The translations under genes and the position numbers were made by a program. A stretch of DNA of 39,204 nucleotides, from positions 1-39,204 of the forward strand of contig JBFHFS010000046.1 of the NCBI GenBank assembly GCA_041583495.1, read 5' to 3'. The notes under the pieces are model-generated. The model saw only the letters and a program-made list of their open reading frames with translations, searched no databases and had not been told where the DNA came from. Source of the stretch: JBFHFS01 sp041583495. GTDB taxonomy: Bacteria; Bacteroidota; Bacteroidia; Bacteroidales; Marinilabiliaceae. Shown piece by piece: positions 9,371-17,362 of the stretch (its first letter is position 1; the number at the start of each line of letters is the position of its first letter).

Positions 9371-10024
9371 ATGTCTGCTGAACTCCTTATTCTCATATAC
9401 ACCGCCGCAGGCATAGGATTCGTACATACGATTCTTGGGCCCGATCACTATCTGCCTTTTATCATGATAGCCAGGGCAAGAGAGTGGTCTATGCGTAAAA
9501 CCCTTAGCCTGACGGTTCTTTGCGGATTGGGACATGTACTAAGTAGTGTCGTGATAGGAGGCATTGGAATTGTGGTGGGCTCTCAGATTCAAAAAATCAC
9601 CTGGATCGAAAGCTTCAGGGGAGATCTGGCCGCCTGGGCCCTCACCGCTTTTGGCCTTTTATACGCCCTTTGGGGTTTGCGCCACTACCTGCAACATCGC
9701 AGAGGGGAAGCTCATCATCACCACAAAGTGGGCGCTAAATCGAACATCACCCCATGGATGCTCTTCATCATATTCGTTCTTGGCCCCTGCGAACCCCTGA
9801 TACCTGTTTTGATGTATCCTGCAGCCCATGAAAGCCTGGGTGCAATAATACTGGTAACCTCCGTTTTCTCCATAGCAACCATTGGTACCATGACCGCCTT
9901 GGTTTGGGTGGCCTCCACAGGATTATCGAATTTTCGCTTCAAAAGACTTGAACCCATGGGCCACTTCATGGCAGGAGCCGTTATTTTTGCCTCCGGCATG
10001 GCGATCCAACTTCTAGGAATCTAA
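9371..10024 (+). CDS. Polytopic membrane protein with HX5DH motif and His-rich loop, metal-transporter-like
   Basis: A 217-residue inner-membrane protein with about six hydrophobic segments. The first helix carries HTILGPDHYLP, an H-x5-DH arrangement reminiscent of the HX4DH signature of NiCoT nickel/cobalt permeases and of the HALGPDH signature of UreH-like accessory proteins. A cytoplasmic or periplasmic loop at residues ~113-122 is histidine-rich (HRRGEAHHHHK), and GPCEPLIPVL sits at the start of a later helix. These features suggest transport or handling of a divalent metal or a related thiol/sulfur role, but no experimentally defined family can be assigned from sequence alone. It probably shares a transcript with the Nudix gene 7 bases upstream. 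Confidence 0.6.
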   Translation: MSAELLILIYTAAGIGFVHTILGPDHYLPFIMIARAREWSMRKTLSLTVLCGLGHVLSSVVIGGIGIVVGSQIQKITWIESFRGDLAAWALTAFGLLYALWGLRHYLQHRRGEAHHHHKVGAKSNITPWMLFIIFVLGPCEPLIPVLMYPAAHESLGAIILVTSVFSIATIGTMTALVWVASTGLSNFRFKRLEPMGHFMAGAVIFASGMAIQLLGI

Positions 10025-10182
10025 ACACCACCTGTCAAAAACATCCCCGGACTACTCAATAAGCAATAAAAAGAGCCCCTCCGCCTTTCCTTTCTGCAAA
10101 AAAAGTGTTAACTTATAGAAGGTGTAAAACACGAACCTCAGCGAGCAGTATTATTTATTACCTGATTTAAAATACCTGCCCT

Positions 10183-10998
10183 ATGAAACCAGTAATTTTG
10201 TTAACCGACTTTTCCGAAACAGCCAGAAATGCAGCACTCTACGCACTCAGAATGCTGGAGCCGCAGAATGCACATTTTCAACTGTTACATGCCTTTGACA
10301 TTGAGTTCAGTGGCAGTCCTTACATCATGCAGGTGAAAGAAGAAATGGCAGAAGAGAGTATGAAAAGCCTGAAAAAGGAGCTTTCCCGGCTGCATGTGAA
10401 TTACCCCAATACCCACATTGAACTGGCCTCGCGCTTTGGGCCTCTGATTGAAGTCCTTAGAACGGAGATCTCTGAACTGGAGCCTTCTCTGATTGTTTTA
10501 GGCTGCAAGGGTGCTTCGGCCATCGAGAACTTTCTCCTTGGGAGCAATGCTTTCGACATCATCAAAAATGTAAACCATCCCATGTTGGTGGTTCCCAATT
10601 ATTCGCGGTTTAAACCACCCAAAAAGATTGTTTTCGCAACCGATCTGAAAAATGTGGATATCTCTAAAATGGCCGAGCCCATCAATGAGCTGGTCAAAAC
10701 CTATAAGAGCGAGCTTCTGTTTTTAAATATTCTTCAGGATCAAACGCTGGACCGGAAATCGGCAGAAGAGAAAATAGCCGCCTGTTTCCCGGATATCAAG
10801 CTAAGCTTTCATTTCATGGAAAGCAGTGATATCCCCAAAAGCATACTTCAGTTCATGGAAGAAAACGATGCCACATTGGTAACCCTGATACGGCACCATT
10901 ACAACTTCTTTGAGCGACTCTTTCAACCAAGCATTACCAAACAGATGATCAAGCAACCCCATCATCCTATGCTTATTTTGCATCAGGCAGAAGAGTAA
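10183..10998 (+). CDS. Tandem-domain universal stress protein
   Basis: A 271-residue cytoplasmic protein made of two UspA domains (about 1-143 and 147-271). The first domain keeps the ATP-binding set: D9 in the LLTDFS strand and the GCKGASAIENFLLGS stretch that fits G-2X-G-9X-G(S/T). The second domain has the overall strand order (KIVFATDLKN, then HHPMLILHQ) but lacks the glycine motif, so only the first domain is likely to bind nucleotide. Such two-domain proteins are common in Bacteroidota and bind ATP under stress or starvation. It is monocistronic, 158 bases after the membrane protein, and is followed by a bidirectional terminator. Confidence 0.85.
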   Translation: MKPVILLTDFSETARNAALYALRMLEPQNAHFQLLHAFDIEFSGSPYIMQVKEEMAEESMKSLKKELSRLHVNYPNTHIELASRFGPLIEVLRTEISELEPSLIVLGCKGASAIENFLLGSNAFDIIKNVNHPMLVVPNYSRFKPPKKIVFATDLKNVDISKMAEPINELVKTYKSELLFLNILQDQTLDRKSAEEKIAACFPDIKLSFHFMESSDIPKSILQFMEENDATLVTLIRHHYNFFERLFQPSITKQMIKQPHHPMLILHQAEE

Positions 10999-11126
10999 AG
11001 AAACAGCCCGAAAAAGTTGAACCCCGGTGGCCGTTCCTTGCCGTTGGCTCGTCTGGCTTTTATCGACGAATTTCAGGGTAACACACCCCTCAATAATAGG
11101 GCGGTTTGATCGTTTCACTCCTCTCT

Positions 11127-11171
11127 AAAAAAAGAAACAGCCCACGCAATACGAGGGCTGTTTCTTTTTTT
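11127..11171. terminator. Bidirectional intrinsic terminator
   Basis: A perfect 17-bp inverted repeat (11127-11143 and 11155-11171) with an 11-base loop. The stem is flanked by A-run and T-run so it has a U-tract on either strand. It sits between the universal stress gene and the convergent POT transporter. Confidence 0.85.
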
Positions 11172-11194
11172 AATATATATGCGAGAAGGAGATC

Positions 11195-12679
11195 TTAGTC
11201 AATTCCCTTCATCATCTTTTTCAGGAAAGGTGAGATAAGGAACAGAACAATCGCCGCCGCACCCGATGAAATTACCAGGAAGAGGAAAAGGTCCATGTTG
11301 GGAAGGTAGGCCTCCAAAATGCTTCTAAGTACTCCGGCCAGGTAGTTGGCCAACGCTGTGGAAGCAAACCACAAGCCCATCATCAATGATGTTATCTTGG
11401 GGGGCGACAACTTGGTAATCATGCTCAGACCAATAGGACTAAGACAAAGCTCACCGGTGGTATGTAACACATAAACCAGCACCAGCCAAAGGGGACTTAC
11501 CAAATTGGCAGGAGAAGCCATGCTGGCAGCGGTAAACATGACCACAAACCCGATGGACAGAAGCGACAGACCCAAACCAAACTTGACGGGAGTAGAAGGA
11601 TTTAAACGACCCAGCCGAATCCATAACATGGAAAATACCGGGGCCAAACCAACTATCGCGATAGCGTTAATAGACTGAAACCATGAGGCTTTCAGCTCAA
11701 AGCCCCCCACCATTCTATCGGTAAGGTCGCGGGCAAATAAGTTAAAGGTTCCACCAGCCTGCTCGAACCCTGACCAGAAGAAGATGTTGAAGAAACAAAA
11801 AATCAGAATGGCTCCAATACGGCTCCACTCAGTTTTTCCGGTAGTATTTTTAAAGATGACATAGGCAATCCCTGCCACCGAAACGGCGATACCTATATTA
11901 AGGATAACAGAAGTAACGGTCTCAGGAAGAGTCCACCATGTTTTCACAAAAAGAAAAACCAGGGCAAAGCTACCCACCACCCAGATAAGAATCTCGATCC
12001 AGTCGCGATTCAGCAAATTAGGCTTTTCGGTAGTAAAGGTTCTATTGGGCGGAAACCCTATGGTGCCCAGTTTATGCCCCTGAAGGGTAAACCAAACAGT
12101 TCCCAGAACCATTCCCACGGCTGCAGAAGCAAAACCATACGACCACCCAATTTCTTCGCCCAGATAGCCGGCAATCAGCGGTGCCAGGAAGGCCCCCAGG
12201 TTAATGCCCATATAAAAAATTGTAAAAGCACCATCTTTACGGGGATCCCCATCGGCATACAACCGTCCAACAATGGTAGAGATGTTGGGTTTAAAAAATC
12301 CGTTTCCAATAATTAACAGACCCAATCCCATGAAGAGCCAGGTTTCGCGTTCCGCCATATTGGACGGTAATTCTGAGTAGGACATGGCGGCCTGGCCCAG
12401 GGCCATTATTAAACCACCAGCAATAATCATCTTACGCTGTCCGGTCAACCGGTCGGCCAGCATCCCTCCAATAATAGGCGTCAGATAAACCAACCCGGTG
12501 AATATTCCATAGATTTCGAGGGCATGATTCTCTAGCAGCCCAAAGCCCCCGTTTATGACCTTCGAAGTAAGGTATAGTACTAACAGGGCGCGCATGCCAT
12601 AATAGCTGAATCGCTCCCACATTTCGGTAAAAAAGAGGACCCATAATCCGGAGGGGTGTTTGGTCGTTGGTGTGTTCAT
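11195..12679 (-). CDS. POT-family proton-coupled oligopeptide transporter
   Basis: A 494-residue inner-membrane major-facilitator protein of the peptide transporter (PTR2/POT) family that takes up di- and tripeptides with protons. TM1 carries the full ExxERFxYYG signature (E19, E22, R23, F24, Y27, G28), whose charged residues couple protons to peptide binding. The second family signature is visible as FTIFYMGINLGAFLAPLIAGYLGE-like sequence, and HTTGELCLSPIGLSM matches the conserved TM10 region with its substrate-contacting glutamate. About 14 hydrophobic segments fit the bacterial members. It is transcribed alone, divergent from the NAD(P)HX repair gene. Uptake would feed cytoplasmic peptidases such as the PepD-like enzyme at 15.7 kb (inference). 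Confidence 0.93.
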   Translation of the reverse strand: MNTPTTKHPSGLWVLFFTEMWERFSYYGMRALLVLYLTSKVINGGFGLLENHALEIYGIFTGLVYLTPIIGGMLADRLTGQRKMIIAGGLIMALGQAAMSYSELPSNMAERETWLFMGLGLLIIGNGFFKPNISTIVGRLYADGDPRKDGAFTIFYMGINLGAFLAPLIAGYLGEEIGWSYGFASAAVGMVLGTVWFTLQGHKLGTIGFPPNRTFTTEKPNLLNRDWIEILIWVVGSFALVFLFVKTWWTLPETVTSVILNIGIAVSVAGIAYVIFKNTTGKTEWSRIGAILIFCFFNIFFWSGFEQAGGTFNLFARDLTDRMVGGFELKASWFQSINAIAIVGLAPVFSMLWIRLGRLNPSTPVKFGLGLSLLSIGFVVMFTAASMASPANLVSPLWLVLVYVLHTTGELCLSPIGLSMITKLSPPKITSLMMGLWFASTALANYLAGVLRSILEAYLPNMDLFLFLVISSGAAAIVLFLISPFLKKMMKGID

Positions 12680-12748
12680 TGAATGAATTTTAATGAAAAT
12701 TTACTTGTCTTTCAGTCATATTTTGACTTAATTACTTAAATTCTGGTA

Positions 12749-12777
12749 CAAAAATAAAGATTGTAACCATAGTACAA
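12749..12777 (-). promoter_or_regulatory. Probable promoter of the POT transporter
   Basis: On the minus strand TTG (12777-12775) is followed after 18 bases by TATTTTTG (12756-12749), an exact TAnnTTTG box. The predicted leader is about 64 bases before the ATG at 12679. Confidence 0.45.
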
Positions 12778-12799
12778 TATTTTATTCCACATATTGTGT

Positions 12800-14311
12800 A
12801 TGAAAATTATCACCTCTTCCCAAATACGGGCAGTAGACCGGCAAACCATTGAGGCGGAACCCATCACCTCCATTCAGCTGATGGAGAGGGCCTCCGCGCA
12901 GATTTCAAGGTGGCTAAAACAACAATTTCCATACCGCACATTTCATGTCTTTGCAGGCCCGGGAAACAACGGCGGGGATGCCCTGGCCGTGGCTTGCATG
13001 CTTTTGGAGGATCATTTTCGGGTAAAAACTTTTTTATACAGAAGCCAACGACTCTCACCCGAGGCCCAAATAAATCTTCAACGCCTAAAAAATCTGCCCG
13101 GGGCTGAAATCATTGATTTATCCACCGACCAATCCCCCGAAGTACCCCCCGCAGAGGTCATCACCCTGGACGGCTTATTTGGGTCCGGCCTTAACCGGCC
13201 ACTCAGCGAGAGGGCAGCCGGCATTGTTCAATTGATAAACAGCAGCCCTTCCCCGGTAGTTTCCATTGATATTCCCTCCGGGTTATTTTGTGAAGACAAT
13301 GGCCACAATCAACGGGATAATATTGTCAAGGCCGATTTCACCCTATCTTTTCAAATGCCTAAACTGGCATTTTTTTTCCCCGAAAACCAACTAAATGTGG
13401 GTCAGTGGGTTGTTTTACCCATCGGACTTAACCCCCGGGCCATCGACCAGGCACAAACACCATGGCTCATGACCACCCTTAGGGAGGTAAAAAAACGAAT
13501 GCCTCTTCGTCATCTCTTCGATCACAAAGGAACCTTAGGCCATGCCCTGCTCATTGCGGGCAGCTACGGGAAGATGGGGGCGGCGCTTATAGCTTCCTCC
13601 GCCTGTCTGAGATCAGGGGTAGGCTTATTGACGACACATGTTCCCCACGCAGCCCTTCCCATACTTCAAACTGCACTGCCCGAAGCCATGGCCAGCATCG
13701 ACCGTTCAGATCTGATGTTTACTGAGTTTCCTGAGCTCACACCTTTCCAGTCCATTGGCATCGGACCGGGACTGGGTACTTGCAGCAATTCTCAGCGCGC
13801 CTTAAAAGAACTAATCGTTGCCGCCCAGGGTCACAGGATGGTGATCGATGCCGACGGACTTAACCTGCTGAGTGCTAATCCGGAGTACCTGACAAAGCTT
13901 CCTTTCAACACCATCCTCACACCCCACCCTAAAGAGTTTGAAAGGCTGGCAGGCAGATGGAACGATGACTATGAACGAATGCAAAAAGCCATCGGCTTTG
14001 CAAGGGAACACGGCGTAATTTTGGTTCTGAAAGGCGCCTGGAGTATGGTGGTCGAGCCGGGAGGCCAGGTCTTTTTTAATTCCACCGGCAACCCGGGGAT
14101 GGCCACTGCCGGCAGTGGGGATGCCCTGACCGGAGTTATTCTGGCTCTTCTGTCCAGAGGAATGCCCCCACTGGACGCAGCGCTCACAGGGGTATTCGCC
14201 CATGGATTGGCGGGGGACCTGGCGGTGACCACGAAGGGCCCCGATGGTCTTATTGCATCCGACATTGTAGCTTGCCTGGGCAAGGCCTTCCTACAAATAA
14301 CCAACAAATAG
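12800..14311 (+). CDS. nnr: Bifunctional NAD(P)H-hydrate epimerase / ADP-dependent dehydratase
   Basis: A 503-residue two-domain repair enzyme that converts damaged, hydrated NAD(P)H back to NAD(P)H. Residues ~1-210 are the YjeF_N epimerase domain, with AGPGNNGGDALAVA and the VVSIDIPSGL segment holding the catalytic Asp. Residues ~225-503 are the ribokinase-like dehydratase domain, with LIAGSYGKMGAALIA, LTPHPKEFERL and the NPGMATAGSGDALTG catalytic motif. The ATG at 12800 starts the family N-terminus MKIITSSQIRAVD; a TTG two codons earlier is possible but unneeded. Fusion of the two activities is usual in bacteria. The gene is monocistronic and divergent from the POT gene. Confidence 0.95.
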   Translation: MKIITSSQIRAVDRQTIEAEPITSIQLMERASAQISRWLKQQFPYRTFHVFAGPGNNGGDALAVACMLLEDHFRVKTFLYRSQRLSPEAQINLQRLKNLPGAEIIDLSTDQSPEVPPAEVITLDGLFGSGLNRPLSERAAGIVQLINSSPSPVVSIDIPSGLFCEDNGHNQRDNIVKADFTLSFQMPKLAFFFPENQLNVGQWVVLPIGLNPRAIDQAQTPWLMTTLREVKKRMPLRHLFDHKGTLGHALLIAGSYGKMGAALIASSACLRSGVGLLTTHVPHAALPILQTALPEAMASIDRSDLMFTEFPELTPFQSIGIGPGLGTCSNSQRALKELIVAAQGHRMVIDADGLNLLSANPEYLTKLPFNTILTPHPKEFERLAGRWNDDYERMQKAIGFAREHGVILVLKGAWSMVVEPGGQVFFNSTGNPGMATAGSGDALTGVILALLSRGMPPLDAALTGVFAHGLAGDLAVTTKGPDGLIASDIVACLGKAFLQITNK

Positions 14312-14344
14312 GATTCGGACCTATAGCTCTGCCTATTTTTTTAC

Positions 14345-14352
14345 TATTTTTG
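14345..14352 (+). promoter_or_regulatory. Isolated -7-like box upstream of the DUF4831 gene
   Basis: TATTTTTG matches TAnnTTTG exactly, but no TTG is found at the expected distance upstream. It could drive the DUF4831-pepD pair with a leader of roughly 100-190 bases depending on the start used. Weak support. Confidence 0.25.
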
Positions 14353-14553
14353 TAAGGCTTGTGAGTGATTCTTGTAAAAAATCAGAAAGAAGCTTTTCAG
14401 GCATAGACAGAAAACCTATCCTGATTTATCTGAGAAGATTTTTCAGAATGAAGTTGGGGAGGAGATCAAATGAATAACAAATTATTTTGGGATGAACAAA
14501 CCTCTGGTTTCAGGGAGAGTTTCATCCAACCAAAAAAAACAAATATTTATCGG

Positions 14554-15669
14554 ATGAAAAACGTAATTTTTACCTTGATAGCTCTAACTGGAATGGCCTG
14601 CTCGGTGCAGCAACCCATTTCAAGAGCAGATATTGATCCCGTCAGAGAAGAGACCTTGCCGACACAGGGTATCTTTTACTATTTGCCCAAAACCGTTATT
14701 AAAGTGGAGGTGAAGGCCCAAAAGAAAATCGTAAAACCGGGCCCTTTCTATCGTTATTCGCAGCGCTACCTTAATCTGTCGGATGTCATTACCGAGGATA
14801 AGGAAGAATGGACCATTACAGGGGCGCGCATTTCCACCAAAAGCCTTCCCGACGCAAAACGGATGTTCCGGATTACCACTCAGGGCAGCCCGTCGGCAGC
14901 AATGGTATCCCTCACCCCCGAAGGAATTTTACAAGGCATTAACCTGCCCCCCCTTATGGAAAAAACCCACCAACACAAGCCAGGGACTCCATTAATAAAG
15001 ACCTCATCCAGTGAGTTGTTTTTCGACGATGTGCCCTTTACCGAAGAACAGTTATTGAAGACTTCAACAGCCGCCATGGCCGAGGAGGCCGCCAAGGAGA
15101 TCTACCGGTTACGCGATGCCAAACGCCGCCTTATGGAAAGTGAAGCTCAGATATTACCACCCGACAAAGGAGCCTATCAAACCGTTCTGGAACAGCTGGA
15201 GATCCAGGAGCAAAAATTCCTTTCTTTGTTCAAAGGCAAAATTGTTACCAGCCAGATGGTTCAGACGTTCGACTTTGTTCCCGACACCCTTACCAAAGGC
15301 AATCAGGTGCTTTTCAGATTTTCGGCTCAAAAAGGCTTTGTGGACCCCATGGATGTGAGTGGAACACCCGTATACATTGAGGTAAAAGCCCCAGGGACGG
15401 TCTCAACCCCCCTCACCTATGCTCCGGCCGAGAAGGGGGACGTGCGACGCGGCCTTGTTTACTGTATCCCTGCCTCTGCAAGAGTGAAAATTATTGACCG
15501 CACCCTCCTGCTCACAGAGGCGGATGTAAACCTGGGGCAGCTGGGGCAGCTTCGCCGCTTACCGCCCTCCTTACTCGACAATCCGGGCACCTCCGTGCGC
15601 ATTGACCCCCTCACCGGGGCACTCATCCAGATTATTTCAAAACCGGAAGCACCGGTCATGACAAAATAA
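14554..15669 (+). CDS. DUF4831-family lipoprotein
   Basis: A 371-residue protein of a family common in Bacteroidota with no established function. From the ATG at 14554 it begins with a classic lipoprotein-like signal (MKNVIFTLIALTGMAC), the cysteine being the likely lipidation site, though the lipobox is imperfect. The body contains GIFYYLPKTVIKVEVKAQKK and a repeated-strand layout typical of DUF4831 proteins. An in-frame ATG at 14470 with a good purine-rich upstream sequence would add 28 polar residues ahead of the signal, which makes it the less likely start. The gene lies 18 bases before the dipeptidase and probably shares its transcript. Family assignment is moderately confident; location is inferred as envelope. 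Confidence 0.75.
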   Translation: MKNVIFTLIALTGMACSVQQPISRADIDPVREETLPTQGIFYYLPKTVIKVEVKAQKKIVKPGPFYRYSQRYLNLSDVITEDKEEWTITGARISTKSLPDAKRMFRITTQGSPSAAMVSLTPEGILQGINLPPLMEKTHQHKPGTPLIKTSSSELFFDDVPFTEEQLLKTSTAAMAEEAAKEIYRLRDAKRRLMESEAQILPPDKGAYQTVLEQLEIQEQKFLSLFKGKIVTSQMVQTFDFVPDTLTKGNQVLFRFSAQKGFVDPMDVSGTPVYIEVKAPGTVSTPLTYAPAEKGDVRRGLVYCIPASARVKIIDRTLLLTEADVNLGQLGQLRRLPPSLLDNPGTSVRIDPLTGALIQIISKPEAPVMTK

Positions 15670-15687
15670 ACCCTAAACACTGTTCCA

Positions 15688-17148
15688 ATGAGTCAAGATA
15701 TTCGAGACCTTGAGCCTAAAAAATTATGGGAAATATTTTATTCCCTGACACAAATACCCCGTCCCTCGCGAAATGAAGGTGCTGCGATAAACTATGTAGA
15801 AACCTTTGGCAAAGATCTGGGGCTGGAAACTTACCGGGATGAAATAGGCAATGTGATTATCCGCAAGCCGGCTACCCCGGGCATGGAAAACCGCAAAGGG
15901 GTGGTCTTGCAAGGGCACATTGACATGGTTCCCCAAAAAAACAGCGACAAAAAGCACGACTTTGACAAGGACCCCATCGAAGCCTACGCAGAAGAGGGCT
16001 GGGTAAAAGCCAATGGAACAACCCTTGGGGCCGACAATGGTATTGGGGTGGCTGCCGCCCTGGCAATATTACAGGAAACAACCCTGGAGCACGGACCCCT
16101 GGAGGCACTGTTCACCATGGATGAGGAGAGTGGAATGACAGGAGCCAACTACCTGAAGCCCGGCATATTAAAGGGTGACATTCTGATGAATCTGGATTCG
16201 GAGGATGAGGGTGAACTCTATGTAGGATGTGCCGGGGGCACCGATGCCAGCGCCAATTTCACCTATTTGGAGGAGGAGTTTCCCTCAGAAGCCAGCGCCT
16301 ATACAATCAGCCTCACAGGTCTTAAAGGAGGGCATTCGGGAATGGACATCAACCTGGGAAGAGGCAATGCCAACAAGCTGATGATACGATGTTTAAAACA
16401 CCTGGTGGCGAACCATGGGGTTCGGCTTTCTTCGATCGAAGGGGGCAATCTTCGCAACGCAATACCCCGTGAAGCCGTGGCGGTGATAGCGGTTCCAACA
16501 GAAGAAGAAGCCCCCTTTGAAAACGCACTGAAAGAGTGGTCTTCTATCTTTCGCTCAGAGTTAGGCGAGGTGGAACCCGGCTTATCGCTGAATGGTAAAA
16601 AAACCCGGCAACCCTCCTTTGTGATGGACGCCATGACCCAGGACGATCTCATCAATGCGGTGCAGGGTTGCCCTAACGGGGTAGTGAGAATGAGCACCGC
16701 AATGCCCGGACTGGTAGAGACGTCACTCAACCTGGCTGTAATCGTTTCCAAAAACAAAGACATTTCTGTGCGGGCCCTCATTCGCTCATCGGTAGATACA
16801 GCCAAAGAGGAGGTGGAGTCCACTTTTGAGAGTATTTTCAGGCTGGCCGGCGCTCGCGTGCGGTTTGATGGCCAATACCCGGGATGGAAACCCAATATGA
16901 ACTCGGAGATTCTCCGCACCATGCAGCAAGTGTACAACCAAAAATGGGGCAAAACACCGGAGATCAAAGCCATCCATGCCGGATTAGAGTGTGGGATTCT
17001 GGGCAGTGCCTACCCAAACTGGGATATGATCTCATTTGGGCCAACCATCAGATCTCCGCACTCACCCGATGAAAAGGTGAATATCGAATCGGTAACTAAA
17101 TTCTGGACTTTCCTGAAAGAAACGCTCAAAAACGTTCCAAAAAAATAG
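15688..17148 (+). CDS. pepD: Aminoacyl-histidine dipeptidase (M20C, PepD-type)
   Basis: A 486-residue cytoplasmic metallo-dipeptidase that cleaves dipeptides such as Xaa-His. The two-zinc site of the M20 family is visible: H77 and D79 in QGHIDMV, D116 in LGADNGIG, the catalytic base pair E146-E147 in MDEESG, a further Asp in MNLDSEDEG, and a C-terminal His in SFGPTIRSPHSPDE. The lid/dimerisation domain follows with LTGLKGGHSGMDINLGRGNANK. Length matches the family. It follows the DUF4831 gene by 18 bases and is closed by two hairpins. Together with the POT importer it suggests use of small peptides. Confidence 0.94.
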   Translation: MSQDIRDLEPKKLWEIFYSLTQIPRPSRNEGAAINYVETFGKDLGLETYRDEIGNVIIRKPATPGMENRKGVVLQGHIDMVPQKNSDKKHDFDKDPIEAYAEEGWVKANGTTLGADNGIGVAAALAILQETTLEHGPLEALFTMDEESGMTGANYLKPGILKGDILMNLDSEDEGELYVGCAGGTDASANFTYLEEEFPSEASAYTISLTGLKGGHSGMDINLGRGNANKLMIRCLKHLVANHGVRLSSIEGGNLRNAIPREAVAVIAVPTEEEAPFENALKEWSSIFRSELGEVEPGLSLNGKKTRQPSFVMDAMTQDDLINAVQGCPNGVVRMSTAMPGLVETSLNLAVIVSKNKDISVRALIRSSVDTAKEEVESTFESIFRLAGARVRFDGQYPGWKPNMNSEILRTMQQVYNQKWGKTPEIKAIHAGLECGILGSAYPNWDMISFGPTIRSPHSPDEKVNIESVTKFWTFLKETLKNVPKK

Positions 17149-17159
17149 ACCACACCCAG

Positions 17160-17196
17160 CGGCTGTCTTTTTTCTGTAAACGAAAAAAGACAGCCG
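17160..17196 (+). terminator. Hairpin terminator after pepD
   Basis: A perfect 15-bp inverted repeat (17160-17174 and 17182-17196) with a 7-base loop starts 11 bases after the pepD stop. The downstream tail is only moderately T-rich (TTAATTATTT). Confidence 0.6.
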
Positions 17197-17230
17197 TTAA
17201 TTATTTGGTTGTTGTATTAAACGTGATTAA

Positions 17231-17259
17231 TGCTTCCGAACAATCGGGAGCATTTTTTT
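17231..17259 (+). terminator. Second intrinsic terminator after pepD
   Basis: A 9-bp stem with one G-T pair (17231-17239 and 17244-17252) is followed by seven T residues at 17253-17259, the standard form of a rho-independent terminator. It backs up the hairpin 35 bases upstream. Confidence 0.7.
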
Positions 17260-17313
17260 ATGTCCTTAATAATCAAAGACAAACCCCGTACAGGGACCCC
17301 CCCTCGGAAAAAA

Positions 17314-17362
17314 TCATGATAAATTGGAAGACATTTTCACCATGATAGGATTTTTATCATGA
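17314..17362 (+). promoter_or_regulatory. Repeated ATCATGATA-like sites overlapping the CLC copy 2 start
   Basis: TCATGATA at 17314-17321, CATGATA at 17341-17347 and the inverse TATCATG at 17355-17361 are three copies of one short motif. The last two form a 7-bp stem with a 7-base loop, and the ATG start codon (17359) lies in its right arm. This could be an operator or a translation-blocking hairpin; function is inferred only. Confidence 0.35.

Noticed and set aside
12794..12799. TTG start two codons upstream for the NAD(P)HX repair enzyme
   Set aside because: The ATG at 12800 gives the family-standard N-terminus.
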